Source: Aselliscus stoliczkanus | Lineage: Eukaryota > Chordata > Mammalia > Chiroptera > Hipposideridae | Reading direction: 5' to 3' | Assembly: GCA_033961575.1 (NCBI GenBank) | Contig: CM066732.1 | Coordinates: 75,988,687-76,052,686 of the forward strand | DNA: 64,000 nucleotides | Shown here: positions 25,343-37,748 of the stretch, piece by piece | Numbering within the stretch: the stretch's first letter is position 1 | Layout of the letters: each line of letters starts with the position of its first letter | Made by a program: the position numbers and the translations under genes | The notes under the pieces: generated by a model | Database searches by the model: none | Seen by the model: only the letters and a program-made list of their open reading frames with translations | Told to the model about the DNA's origin: nothing

Positions 25343-27219
25343 TTGGCAGAGTATGAAACTATAACCATGTGAAATGCAGACAAAGTCAAACAATAAATAG
25401 ATGCACTGCTCATTCTAACCTGTAGGGTGCTATCCAGTTATAGAAATACTAACTATTTTTATATCATAGAAGTAATAAAAAAATCAGAATATATCTGTAA
25501 CTTCTTTACCATTTAGTAAGTAACTGTAGAAGCTTGAGATAAGCAAAATATCATTCCCAGGATTTTTCACTTTGTTATGCACAGATTCCATTTTGAAAGA
25601 ACTGTTGACAAAGTTCTGAGGATACTATTAAATATGTATGAAAAATATTTTGAGAAATAAAAAATAATAATAATAATTCAGTACATTTTCTGAATGAAAA
25701 AGCAGAAAGAAACCTGAAGGGATCATTTGGTCCAACAGTCTGCTTCTGAGAAGGCTCAGACCAAAACCATTACAGAAGTAGCAGGAGGGAGGTCCGGAGG
25801 AAGTAGGGAGGGGTGGAGAAGGGAAGGTGGGCCGGGTGTATGATCTGTTCTGTGCTAAGACCTGTAAACACAGGTAATAGAGACCTTTCCAAAGTTTTGT
25901 CTGGGTCCCCAGAACATCTGCATAGCTAACATACTCAATACTAATATTTGCTAGGTACCTTACATGGGGGAGACCTGCTGGCTTCTGAGTTTGAGGAAGG
26001 GCTGAGGTTTGGGGAAACTTCTGGGCCTCAATCATACTCCCAAAGAAAGCTAAACCTCAAGACTTCTGTCTGATTGAGTGAGCTGAACTGCTAGGTTAGC
26101 AAATGGCAGCCCTCTGGACAACTCATCTCAAGAGTCCTAAAACTGAGCAAGAACAAGTGTGTCTCCCTACCATCAGCACATGCCTCAGTGCATCTAACAC
26201 CACAATTCCTTCCAGACCTAAATTCTGAAGAGGGGAATCAAGATCCATGTGTCTGTCCATGCCCCCTCTTTTGTCATTACCCTTCTCCCCACAGCATATC
26301 AGGCTGAAAGGAGTTGGCACTACTGTCTCCCTCTCCATTCCAGCCTCATGGCAAGGTCTTAGGGGCAAGTAAGAATGTCTTGTTTACATTGTCGAGGAAG
26401 CTCTATATGTTCTAACTACTCCACCAGCCACATGTCCTGCAAACAAGGGCAAGTGACTGCTCTCTTTAGCTCTGGGGCAGTAAACCTCTAGACTCAGACC
26501 AGAGATGGAATGCTAGGGAACATGATTGAGGGACGAATTTACATTCAAACTTTTAATATTTACAAAAACAAGTCTTATTTCACTAATAGCAAAGCTGGGA
26601 CTTAAATGCAGTTCAGACTCAAGTGTTTGCACTGGAAGAAGTCATTCTTCAGCTTTCCTACTCAAGGTCAACCTTGCTTTACAGTATATTTTCCAGCTTT
26701 TAAATTCCATTTTATTACAATTTAATTAAAACTTTGTTGAGGTTCCATTAAGGATTCCTTACTACGTTCCTGCAATGGTGAACTTATCCCTGCCCTCAAA
26801 AAGATATAAATTTTGAGGGGCTTCTGCTGGCCTGGGTTCTGTGTTACTCCCACTTTCAACTCTGAACGTTTCCCCTTGTAAGTAAACCCTTCTCAAATCT
26901 CTTAATTTGAGTGTGACATCTGTTTCCTATTAGAATCCTGATTCATAGGAAGTGTGTGATTCTGCTGCTTGAACTCATGTGGTAGATAGCTAGCTGAGTC
27001 AGGCCACCCTTCCATAGTGCAGAGTTGTTGCTGCCCAGCTCAGGGGAAACTGTCATTTCCCAGACCCCCTAGTGCCAGACAGGCCACATGACTGGATGTG
27101 GGCAGAGGAGATGTTCCTGCCAACAGGCCTGGACCACAAAAGCTTCCCAACTTGATCCTTGTGCGTTCTCTCTCTCCCCTTGTTCAATGAGCATCTGAGG
27201 CTCTAGGGCAGGCATTCTT
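25343..27219. other. Intergenic DNA, no gene seen
   Basis: Mostly unassigned sequence. About 26740-26960 resembles the 3' end of a MaLR LTR. The 135-codon reverse open frame at 25628-26035 has no domain I recognise and no upstream promoter signal. Confidence 0.45.
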
Positions 27220-27690
27220 TTTTTTAAAAGATTTTATTGGGGAATTGGGGGAGGGGAGGAACAGTGTTGGAGAATCGGGGAAGGAGAACAGACAAGTTGC
27301 TGTCCTTTTGTTCTTCAGTCTAGTTGTGGAGGACGTCACTTCACTGGCCCATGATGGTATTATCATTGCGCTCTTCCCAGGTGAGGCAGTCGCTTGCCGG
27401 CCATTGAATAGCCGCTCACGGCGGCTCACAGCAGCTCATGCCAGCTGCTGGCCACTCACGCTGGCTGCCAGTCACTCACAGTAGGTCATGACAACCCACT
27501 GCAGCAGGGGCTGCAGCCTATGCCGTTGCCAGTGACTCACGGCAGCCCAGCTCCACGTGGAGCTCTTGTTCACCATCTTAGCTGTAGAGGGCAATGTCAC
27601 TGGCCCTCATGTGGGATCCAAAACGGGGCCCTGCTGCTCAGAGCTGGTGTCCCAAGCCAACTCTTAACCAATGCACCACTCGGCCGGCCT
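27220..27690 (-). mobile_element. Long tRNA-headed SINE
   Basis: Reverse copy, complete. Duplication AGGGCAGGCATTCTT (27205-27219) and AGGGCAGGCTTCTT (from 27692). Confidence 0.92.
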
Positions 27691-27805
27691 AAGGGCAGGC
27701 TTCTTAATCATTTTGTGCCATGGATGCCTGATTCCCTTCTCAGAGTTTTTCTTTTTAATAAACTTTTTATTTTGGAATAAATTTAAAGAAGTTGCAGAGA
27801 TAATG

Positions 27806-28546
27806 TCTTAGTCCATTTGGGCTGCTATAACAAAATATCATAGACTGGGTGGCTTATAAACAACAGAAATGTATTTCTCACAGTTTTGGAGGTTGGCAAG
27901 TTTAAGATAGATCAAGGCATGGGCAGATTCAGTGCTTAGTGAGGGCTTCCTTTCTCACAGACAGCTGTCTTCTGTCTTCTGACTATAACCTCAGGGGGAA
28001 GGGTTAGGGATTTCTCTAGGGCCTCTTTTTTTTTTTTTTAACTTTATTGGGAACAGTGTGTTTTTCCCAGGACCCATCAGCTCCAAGTCAAGTTGTTGTC
28101 CTTCAGTCTTAGTTGTGGAGGGTGCAGCTAGCTCCAAGTCCAGTCGCTATTTTCAATCTCGTTGCAGGGAGCACAGCCCACCATCCCATGAGGGAGCCGA
28201 ACCAGCAACCTTGTTGTTAAGAGCACGTGCTCTAACCAACTGAACCACTGGGCTGCCCACCGGCAGCTCAGTGGCAGCTCAGCTCAAGTTGTTGTCTTCA
28301 ATCTAGTTGTGAAGGGTGGAGCTCACTGGCCCATGTGAGAATCAAACCAGCAACCGTGTTGCTCAGGGCTCACACTGTAACCAACTGAGCCACCTGGCCA
28401 CCCCCTCTAGGGTCTCTTTTACAAGGGCACTAATCCCAATCAAAGAATAATCACCTCCCAAAGAACCCATCTCCTCACACCATCACCTTAAGGATTAGGA
28501 TTTGAACATACGCATTTTGGGAGGATATAAACATTCAGTCCATTGC
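27806..28546 (-). mobile_element. MaLR LTR split by a SINE
   Basis: Reverse MST/MLT-type LTR starting GTCTTAGTCCATTTGGGCTG and ending ACATTCAGTCCATTGCAATA. It is interrupted at 28030-28404. Confidence 0.8.
28030..28404 (-). mobile_element. Dimeric VES-like SINE
   Basis: Reverse element with two tRNA-like heads (about 28404-28320 and 28255-28170) and a CCCAATAAAGTT tail. Duplication CTCTAGGGCCTCTTTT / CTCTAGGGTCTCTTTT at 28014-28029 and 28405-28420. A clean reference copy for the dimer architecture. Confidence 0.88.
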
Positions 28547-28837
28547 AATAATAGAAAAAATTCCCATATACTCCCTACTCAGTTTCAGTGCCCTCTAATG
28601 TTATCATCTTACATTACCATGGTACATTTGCCCAAACTAAGAAACCATCACTGGTACATTATTATTAACTAAACTCCAGACTTCATTCAGATTTCACCAA
28701 TTTTCCCATTAATATCCTTTTTCTGTTCCAGATTCTTGTCCAGGCTACCACATAGTATCTAGTTGTTATGTCTTCTCAGTCTCCTTAGGTCTGGGACAGT
28801 GTTTCAGTCTTTCCTTTTTTCATGACTTTGACAGGTA

Positions 28838-29136
28838 CTTTTTTTTTTTAGTTTCAGGTGTACAAAATAATGTAATATTTAGACATTTACACCTCTCACA
28901 AAGTAATAACCCCCCTCCTCCAATCTACTACCCCTCTGACATTGTATATAGCTGTTACAATTCCATTGACTTTATTCCCTATGCTGTACTCCACATCCTA
29001 TGAAAATATATATATAAATATATATATATATTAAAGTATGGTTGACATTCATTATTATTCAGCTTCAGCTTCAGGTGTACAATGCAGTGGTCAGGCATCT
29101 ACACCGTCTGTGAAATGGACTCCCTAATAAGACAAG
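28838..29136 (-). mobile_element. L1 3' UTR fragment
   Basis: Reverse L1 end: T-run, TTAGTTTCAGGTGTAC, then CTCACAAAGTAATAACCCCC. A second TCAGGTGTACAATGCAGTGG motif is at about 29070. Flanks TGACAGGTACTTT and TGATAGGCACTTT may be the duplication. Confidence 0.75.
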
Positions 29137-29788
29137 TGATAGGCACTTTTGAAGAGTACTGGTCAGGTCTTATATAGAATTCCAGAATAATGTTTTGAAT
29201 GTGTAATATAAAATAGGATTATAAAGTAAACAAATCATATTGAAATATAGGTATTAGAATTTTTTTAATTGTGGTATTATAATGTATGTGCTCTCTTATT
29301 AACACATAAATAACTAGATCTAGTGATGGGCCTAGTAACTCTTAATTTTGAAGTAGTGGTAAGCATAAACATAATTTGGTGATTCCTTAACAACTGTAAT
29401 ATATAACATGAAAATATCTGTGATTTCTTTTGGTGGCAAAGTCATGTACTGCTAATAATACTACTATAGTTTTTTCCTTAAGTAAAGGCTAGAAAAAATA
29501 AAGATGTACATGTTTTTCCCATTCAAATTTACAGATTCTCCAAATTCTGTGACCTCCATAACTGTCCTAAAAGGGATGGCAGAACCACAAAATGGGAGGA
29601 GCCTGAGTTCCTGAATATCTGCATACAGCAGTGACTCCACTCCCAAACTATCCCCCACCGCCAATACATTTTGCATAAGTAAGAAATAAATCATATGGGG
29701 TTATACCATTCAGATTTTGAGTTTATCTCATAAAACATCCACCATTATCTTAACTAATATGGTTCTTAACGACTAAATTGCACATATA

Positions 29789-30029
29789 CAGAGGGTGCCC
29801 AAAAAATGTATACAGATTTTAAGAAAGGAAAAAACTATTAAAATTGTGATACTCAATATATATACCAGTAACAAAAGATGAACACAAGTCACGTTTGACT
29901 TCTGCAATTACAAGAGGTGCTCAAAGTGGTTACCATTAGCGTCCAAACACACTTCTGATTACAACTAAATATTGCTTGAGTATAGATCACATCTCTTAAA
30001 ATGTGTATACATATTTTTGGCACCCCCAG
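29789..30029. mobile_element. Nonautonomous mariner (MITE)
   Basis: 241 bp between TA dinucleotides. Inverted ends CAGAGGGTGCCCAAAAAATG and inverted CTGGGGGTGCCAAAAATATG, both running on into TATACA. No transposase fragment of useful length, so it is a deletion derivative of another mariner family than the 15.5-kb and 37.7-kb copies. Confidence 0.85.
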
Positions 30030-30544
30030 TATATATGTATACGTATATGTATATGTATACATACACATACATATAATAGCTAACAATACAAAAGTACCCA
30101 TGTTTGTATTAATTGGAACTTCTTTTTCTTACAAGTAACCAAAAGCTTAACCAAAAAAGGAGACATTACTGCAAGAGTACTGGGGTGTCTCACTGCATAC
30201 AAAGAGAAGTTAAATTATGAGGCTTCTTAAAGGCCTGGGGTTAAAGCAGTTCTAGGGACCTCAGCAGGAGTATTCTGGGGTGCTTCCTCTTATGATAGGC
30301 CCTGCTATTAAAGTTACTCAGCTTCCTACTCTGTCTCTGCATATCTCTGCTGCAATTCTTAAGCAAAAGCATCTGACTTGCCCAGCTAGCTTGGGTCAGA
30401 TGTCCTCCTCTGGTCTAATCAGCCATAGCCAGCAGTTTACTGTCCATAATAGAAACATGGCTATGGAGGCCCCATTATCTCTTCAGTGGGATAGAAAAAG
30501 TTCTAAGATAATGATAACAATATCAATATAACAAACATCTGAGC

Positions 30545-30745
30545 TTTTGCCATATGCCAGATACTCTTCTATGTGCTTTATATGGATTACTTTTAACATC
30601 CTCAAACCCTTTAAGATAGGTATGTCCCATTATTCCCAATTTAAAGAAAAAACTGAAGAACAAGAAAGTTTTGAAAAAATGTTCAAGGCTCCACAATAAT
30701 TAAACGGCAAAGCCAAGATTTACACTAAGGTAGCCTAACTCCGGA
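30545..30745 (+). mobile_element. MIR relic
   Basis: MIR-type order: ATATGCCAGATACTCTTCTA, TTAACATCCTCAAACCCTTT, AGATAGGTATGTCCCATTAT, then AACGGCAAAGCCAAGATTT. Confidence 0.7.
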
Positions 30746-31589
30746 GTCTACGTTATTGTTGGCATATCACATGTGAGGAAAAGGGCTCAGGAAGACAACG
30801 TGGCTTATCCCTAGTTACAAGTTGCAGGGCCAAGATTTGAACACAAAAGACTGTCTGTCCCCAGAGCCCATGTTCTTTCTTAATTTTGAAGGGTGGATAA
30901 ATCAGGAGAGGGAGAGATGAAAAGAGAAGTTGGTGCAGGCAGTGAAAACATAGAAGGACCTCACACTACCTACTCATACCAAGATGTGGGCAGCTTCCGT
31001 TTCTAGGCCAAACCTTGATTCTTTTTACTATAGTGGGAGAGCAAGTTTAGCACCACAAATCAAAGGGTTTCCTGGACCTGCCATTTTATTTCCTACTGAA
31101 TGTCCAAACACTGCTTCAAACCCACTTCTAAATCGGAGAATTTCATGTGTCTGGACACTGTTGGTCCCAGCTGGGGCTAAGCAACAGTACCAAAGAGACA
31201 AACAAAAGGGGCTGCCCAGGGCCTATAGCTGATTGTCCTTGGAGGATTTCCAGATGTTTGGCTCAGGAGATGGAAGGGTTCCCTGATTCCTGACTGTGTT
31301 CCTTTCTAGCCACTCCTATGGCAGAGGTTGAGGCCACTTCACATGCTTCCTGGGGCTTAACCCCATTAGTCTGCAGGAAAAATGGTTCTCACCCAGCTAC
31401 TCTTAGATCTTAAACAAAGGGAAAGCTACTTCTAGAAAGATTAAAGCAGTAGAGTGAAGCAGAAGGTTTTCCAAACAAGCCAAAGGGTGTGTATACATTA
31501 CTTATTCTCCTTTATGCAAATATGCAGGTGTCTTTTCAGAAAAGAATGCAGTGATATTTTAGAATACCTTTCTTAAAAACTCTAAGTGT
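30746..31589. other. Intergenic DNA, no gene seen
   Basis: No exon, RNA gene or recent repeat recognised. The start (to about 30880) may continue a second MIR-like relic (GAGGAAAAGGGCTCAGGAAG). Confidence 0.45.
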
Positions 31590-32027
31590 GGGCCACCGAG
31601 TGGCGCATTGGTTAAGAGCTGGCTTGGGACGCTAGCGGCCCCGGGACTGATCCTACATATGAGGGCCAGTGACACTGCCCTCTACAGCTAACAACAGCTC
31701 CACCTGGAGCTGGGCTGCTCGAGCCCCGGCGATGGTGTAGGCTGCAGCCCCTGCTGCAGTGGGCTGCCATAGGCTACCGTGAGTGGCTGGCAGCCAGTGT
31801 GAGCTGCCAATAGCCACAGTGAGCGATCATCCAGAGGCTGGCGACCAATCTGCCTCATCTGGGAAGAGCACAATGACGATACCAACATGGGCCAGTAAAG
31901 TAACATCCTCCACAACTAGACTGAAGAACAAAGAGATAGCAACTTGTTTGTTCCCCTTCCCCGATTCCCCAATGATGTTCTCCTCCCCCAATTCCCCAAT
32001 AAAATCTTTTTAAAAAAAAAACAAAAA
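31590..32027 (+). mobile_element. Long tRNA-headed SINE
   Basis: Complete copy. Perfect 15-bp duplication AAAAACTCTAAGTGT at 31575-31589 and 32028-32042. Confidence 0.95.
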
Positions 32028-32079
32028 AAAAACTCTAAGTGTAAGAATAAAGAAATTCCCAAAAGTCACTTCATTCTTT

Positions 32080-32310
32080 TTCCTTTAAATTGAGATATAA
32101 TTCACATACCATAAAATTCACCCTTTTAAAGTGTACAATTCAGTAGTTTTTAGTATATTCACCATGTGCAACAATCCCCACTATCTAATTCCAGAACATT
32201 TTCATCACCCTAGAAAGAAACCACATACTCATTAGCAGTCACTCCCTATTTCCTCCACCACGCCCCCAAACCCTGGTTATCACCATCTAGTTTTAGAGAT
32301 ATATGTATAT
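32080..32310 (-). mobile_element. Old L1 3' UTR fragment
   Basis: Reverse L1M-type text: TTGAGATATAATTCACATAC, AAAGTGTACAATTCAGTAG, GAACATTTTCATCACCC. No coding content. Confidence 0.75.
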
Positions 32311-32568
32311 AAAGGGACAATTTTTAATTTATTTTCTGATCTTTTCCCTTAAAAAACACATCAATTAAGATCTGGCACTTCAAGGAGTGGTGTTCGGAAA
32401 ACAGGACAGCTGCATGCAAAAGAATGAAACTGGGCTATTATCTTACACCACACACAAAAACTAACTCAAAATGGATTAAAGATTTGAATGTAAGACCTGA
32501 AACCATGAAACTCCTAGAAGAAAACACACGTGGCAAGCTCCTTGACATCAATCTTGATGATGATTTCT

Positions 32569-32957
32569 TTTTTTTAAAGATTTTATTGGGCAATTGGGGA
32601 AGGGGAACAGACAAGTTGCTGTCCTTTTGTTTTTCAGTCTAGTCGTAGAAGACGTTGCTTCACTGGCCCATGTTGGTATTACCATTGCGCTCTTCCCGGG
32701 TGAGGCAGATGGGTTGCCAACCATTGCACGGCCGCTCACAGCGGCTCACAGCAGCCCACTGCCTCCCTGATACAGCCTATGCCGCCACAGGCAACTTACA
32801 GCAGCCCAGTTCCAGGTCGAGCTATTATTGTTCACCATCTTACCTGTAGAGGGCACAGGGTCACTGGCTCATGTGGGATCCAAACTGGGGCTCTGTTGCT
32901 CAGAGCTGGCGTCCCAAGCCAACTCTTAACCAACTCACCACTCTGCTGGCCCAATTG
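32569..32957 (-). mobile_element. Long tRNA-headed SINE in L1
   Basis: Reverse copy with only one C-rich tail block. Flanks TGATGATTTCTTTT and TGATGATCTTTT show the insertion site within L1. Confidence 0.88.
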
Positions 32958-33474
32958 GTGATGATCTTTTAGATCTGATACCAAAAGCAAAGACGACAAA
33001 AACAAAAATAAATAGGTGGGATTACATCAAACTAAAAAGCTTCTGCACAACAAAGGAAACAATAATGGAAAGGCAACCTACGGAATGGGAGTAAATATTT
33101 GCAAATCATGTATCTGATTAAGGGTTAATATCCCAAGTATATAAAGAATTCATACAAGTTAATAGCAAAGAACAAACAATTCAATTAAAAAATGGGCAGA
33201 GGACCCAATTAGACATTTCTCCACAGAGGACATACAGTTGACCAACAGGTATACGAATAGAAGCTCAACATCATTAATCATCAGGGAAATGCAAACCCAA
33301 ACCATGATGACATATCACCTTACACCTATTAGAATGGTTATTATAAAAAATAAAAGAAACAAGTGTTGGCAAAGATGTGGAGAAAAGGGAACCCTTGTGC
33401 ACTGTTTGTGGGAATGTAAATTTGTGCAGCCACCATGGAAAACAGTATGAAGGTTTCTTAAAAAATTAAAAATA

Positions 33475-33826
33475 GGGGCTGGCCGAGTGGCGCAGTGGTT
33501 AAGAGCTGGTTTTGGGATGCCAACGGCCCCGGTTCGGATCCCACATATGAGGGCCAGTGACACTGCCTTCTACAGCTAACAACAGCTCCACCTGGAGCTG
33601 GGCTGTGCGAGCCCCGGCAATGGTGTAGGCTGCAGCCCCTGCTGCAGTGGGCTGCCACAGGCTACAGTGAGTGGCCAGCAGCCAGTGTGAGCTGCCAATA
33701 GCCGTGGTGAGCGACCATCCAGAGGCCAGGACAGATCTGCCTCATCCAGGAAGAGCAAAATGATGATATCAACATGGGCCAGTGAAGCAACGTCCTCCAC
33801 AAAAAAAAAAAAAAAAAAAAAAAAAA
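33475..33826 (+). mobile_element. 3'-truncated long SINE in L1
   Basis: The head and body are present, but the element stops at GTCCTCCAC and goes straight into about 29 A residues. The AGACTGAAGAAC box and AATAAA tail are missing. It is the first of three SINEs at one L1 site. Confidence 0.88.
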
Positions 33827-33844
33827 ATTTAAAATAGAACTACC

Positions 33845-33950
33845 AAGCCGGCTGAGTGGCGCGGTGGTTAAGTGCTGGCTTGGAAAGCCAGCAGCCCTGG
33901 TTCAGGTCCCACATATGCGGCCCAGTGACACTGCCCTCAAAAAAAAAAAA
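33845..33950 (+). mobile_element. Short tRNA-headed SINE, second in stack
   Basis: Bracketed by repeats of AAATAGAACTACC (about 33831-33843 and 33948-33961), which is L1 sequence duplicated on insertion. Confidence 0.9.
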
Positions 33951-33962
33951 ATAGAACTACCT

Positions 33963-34440
33963 TGGGCCAACCCAGTGGCTCAGTTGGTTAAGAGTTGCCT
34001 TGGGAGTGCCAGCTTTGAGCAGCAGGGCCACTGGTTCAGATCCCACATGGGCCAGTGACGCTGTGCCCTCTACAGCTGAGATGGTGAAGAATGGCTTGAC
34101 ACGAAGCTGGGCTGCCTTCAGTCGCTGGCAACGGCGTAGGCTGCAGCAGGGCTGCAGTGGGCTACCATGAGCTACTGTGAGTGGCTGGCAGCTTGCGTGA
34201 GCAGCCGGCAGCTGTGAGAGCTGCCATGAGCCACAGTGAGCAGCCGTCCAACAGCCGGCGACCGACTTTCTCAGCTGCGAAGGGTGAAATGATCACAATA
34301 CCAACATGGGCCAGTAAAGCAGCATCCTCCACAACTAGATTGAAGAACAAAAGGACAGCAAATTGTCTGTTCCCCTTCCCCGATTCCCCAGTTATTCCCC
34401 TCCCCCAGTTCCCCAATAAAATCTTAAAAAAAAAAAAAAA
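33963..34440 (+). mobile_element. Long tRNA-headed SINE, third in stack
   Basis: Complete copy ending CCCAATAAAATCTT plus A15. AAATAGAGCTACC follows from about 34439, the third copy of the L1 target. The L1 resumes immediately with TTATGATCCAGCAATTCCAC. Confidence 0.9.
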
Positions 34441-34870
34441 TAGAGCTACCTTATGATCCAGCAATTCCACTTCTGAGTATCCAAAGAAATAAAAAACACT
34501 AACTGGAAAAGATCTATGTACCCCATGTTCATTAAAACATTATTTACAATAGCCAAGATATGGAAACAACTTTAGTGTCCATAGATAAATGAATAAAGAA
34601 AATGTGGTATATATGACACATACATGAATATTATTCAGCCATAAAAAAATAAAAGAATGAAATCTTGCCAGTTATAACAAAGATGGACCTGGAGGTGAAA
34701 TAAGTCCAACAGAGAAAGGCAAATAGCATATAGTCTCACTTATATGTATGTGGAATATTAAAAAACAAAGCTCATAGATACAGAGAACAGCAGATTGGTG
34801 GTTGCCAGAGGTGGTAGGGAGGGATGATGATGGCAAAATGTGTGTGGGGGGGGTCAAAAAAAAAAAACAA

Positions 34871-35513
34871 TCTGGCAGAGCACATTCGTAACAATACTTT
34901 AGAAAGCATGTTTATAAAAATCTGTTAATAGTCCCACAGAGGTTTTTATTTTTTTCAGTTGCAGTGCCACATTCAGTGTTACACATAATATTGCACAATC
35001 CAATTACCAATCTGAAATTTTATCCAGGAAAACTCATCTGGTGTTGAAAACTTATAAAAGCTGTATTTGTCAGTATAATGCATGTAATCATCAATATTAT
35101 GGTTAATTACCTGTTAGTTGACCAAAAGAATAAAAGGACAGAGCTCTAACAGTTAATGTGATCTGATTAAGAGAAGACAAGAAAGCACTCAACTCCTAAA
35201 TTGAATCTTTAAAAGATGAAAAATACAGTATTGATGACAGTGCACTGTGAGTAGAGCGAGTATCCAAAAATGATTTGAAGTTGCTAAATTTTTGTGGTTT
35301 TGGATTAATCACTTTTTCTGAAAACATCTTGAGTCATTCAGTGTTGTATTCAGATAAGACTTTAAGTTACATGCTGCATAGAGTCCAATAATTTTGTAAA
35401 ATATTTTCAAATCCTTTTTTATGACCTAAAAAAACACAGCGTCATCTCATGTTGTACAAAAGATGTGCTCTTGAAAATCTCAGTAAAAGTGTAATTTTTG
35501 AAATTAAATATTT
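34871..35513. other. Intergenic DNA, no gene seen
   Basis: AT-rich, nothing recognised. Confidence 0.5.
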
Positions 35514-35923
35514 TATTTTTTTTTTTTAAAAGATTTTATTGGGGAATTGGGGGAGGGGAACAGCATTGGGGAATTGGGGAAAGAGAACAGACACGTTGCG
35601 GTCCTTTTGTTCTTCAGTCTAGTTGTGGAAGACATCGCTTCACTGGCCCATGTTGGCATTATCATTGTGTTCTTCCCAGCTGAGGCAGTTGCTCGCTGGC
35701 TATTGGACGGTAGCTCACTGCGGCTCACGAAAGCTCACGCCCATTGCAGCCTACGCTGTCGCCCGTGACTCACAGCAGCCCTGCTCCAGGTTGAGTTGTT
35801 GTTCACCATCTTAGCTATAGAGGGCACAGCACCACTGGCCCTCATATGTGGGATCCGAACCGGGGTCCTGCTGCTCAGAGCTGGCATCCCAAGCCAACTC
35901 CTAATAAACGGGCCATTCGTCCA
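35514..35923 (-). mobile_element. Long tRNA-headed SINE
   Basis: Reverse copy. Perfect 14-bp duplication GAAATTAAATATTT at 35500-35513 and 35924-35937. Confidence 0.94.
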
Positions 35924-35937
35924 TGAAATTAAATATT

Positions 35938-37280
35938 TAGATGTTTGAAAGTTTTCTGACTTAAAAAAAAAATCAGAATGATCTCTGGGTAGAAGTCTTC
36001 TGACAGGTATCAGACAGTAGGGGTCTTAGCCTGTTCCACTCTACCTAGAATGCCAATTAAATCATTACACCAGATATTTTATTTTAAATAATTGTTTGAA
36101 AGATTTGCACTCTTGTTGCTGCTTTTTCTGTACAGCCTGAATCCTCAAGTGAAATAATGGAATATGACAAAAGATGAGAGAAAATGTATCTAAACAGAGC
36201 TTGGTTCCCCTTCTCTTAAAGTATTTTACAACAGAGCTATGGAGTTGGGCAATCTAAAATTTGAGCCCTTATATTAATTTTTCTGTCCACTTATAAGTGT
36301 CAGATTTCAGGCACTTTCCCATATTTCCTTCAGGTTTTATGTCTTGTGCCTCCACTGCAGCTCTGTGAAGAATGAGGTTATCAAGACATCAATATTGAAA
36401 TGTAGCTTAGAGATAGTTTAATATATGTGCTGCTATTGTTCTAGGCATGGAGCAAAATTATACTATCCTCTATTACTCTCCCTTTAGGAGCTCAGTTTCA
36501 AAATAAGTAAAAGAAAATGTGCTAGATTTAGTTCAATAGTGTTTGGCTTCCAAATAGAATACTTCCAAATAGAATTTAGAGGTACTAACAGTAATCAATT
36601 AACTTGCATGTGCAGGTTTTGTAAAGACCGTGTCACTTCTTCTCTTGGTCCTGAAGCACCACGGTCAAGATCAGCTGGTTCACCATTGGGGCTGATTCCC
36701 AGGTGTGAACCCCAGGCAAGTGGGAGTTGATTGTTTCTCTAAAAGTATTTTAATCTCTAGAGCATTAACCTTTCCATACTCAATCTATTGAGACATGACT
36801 CTTTTTTTTTTTTTTGACCTTTTAGATGTAGTGCCTGTGTTGTGTATTTACTTATTGGTTTATTTAAGTAAAGTATGGTTTGCTTTATTTTAACTTCTAA
36901 GTTATGGGAGAGGATCAAGGAGCAATGAGATTGACAAAATTTATTTTATCTGGTTTGGTCCATTAACTAAGGTAAAAAACTTGCAATCTAATAACTTGCT
37001 AGAAAAAAAAAGTTTGTGGATAGTTATGTAATCTTGGAATAGTTTGGGTCATTCTTGGCATTATCACTAAAATCTGAGCCTAAAGGGAGAAGATGACTGA
37101 TGGATCTAAGTACGTTAAATTTAAAAATTTGTGCATGTCAACAACATCATAATCTAAAATTATAAGACAAAGTTAATTTAAAAATATATCTTTATCATAC
37201 CTGCTAAAGGGCTTTTATCCCTAATATATAAAGAGCTTTTCAAAAGCATGCAATTAGCCTATACTAAGAACAGAAATAGG
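35938..37280. other. Intergenic DNA, no gene seen
   Basis: AT-rich. The part from about 37080 resembles a decayed L1 segment (AATATATAAAGAGCTTTTCA). No exon or RNA gene recognised. Confidence 0.45.
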
Positions 37281-37365
37281 TCCAGCAGCCCCGGTTCGGG
37301 TCCCACATATGAGAGTCAGTGACACTGCCCTAAAAACAAAACAACAACAAAAAAAAAAAACAACA
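37281..37365 (+). mobile_element. 5'-truncated short SINE
   Basis: Only the region from CAGCAGCCCCGGTTCGGGTC to CACTGCCCT and an A-rich tail is present. The head's A-box half is absent. Duplication AACAGAAATAGG at 37269-37280 and 37366-37377 shows that it was inserted in this truncated form. Confidence 0.92.
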
Positions 37366-37748
37366 AACAGAAATAGGTAATTCACAAAAGAAGAAATACG
37401 AATATCAAATTAATGAACAAACAAAACTTCATAGCCACTAGTCTTTCAAAAAACACGTTGAAACAATGACACTGCTTTTTTACCTTGTGAATTAATTATT
37501 CAGTGAATGTTTTCTTTCATGTCTGCTGTGTAGCAGGCACTGTGCTACTTATAGAATATCCATATAGGAAAACGGTTTGAGGGAAAATGGACACTTCATA
37601 CAATGTTGGTGGGAGTGTAAATTAGGACAACATTTCTAGAGATTAATTTGGGAAAGTGTATTTAATACTTTTGACTTAGTAATTGCACATCTAAAAGATA
37701 ATCAGGCATATTTCCAAAGATTTAACTACTGTACTAGATGTGCTTTAC

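Larger units (their letters stand above)
32366..34870 (+). mobile_element. Truncated L1 carrying four SINEs
   Basis: The 3' end of L1 ORF2 in broken form (for example the segment reading [20 protein letters not shown] near 32450). The 3' UTR follows, with GGTGGTTGCCAGAGG near 34798, and an A-run at the end. SINEs at 32569, 33475, 33845 and 33963 interrupt it. No intact frame remains. Confidence 0.88.
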
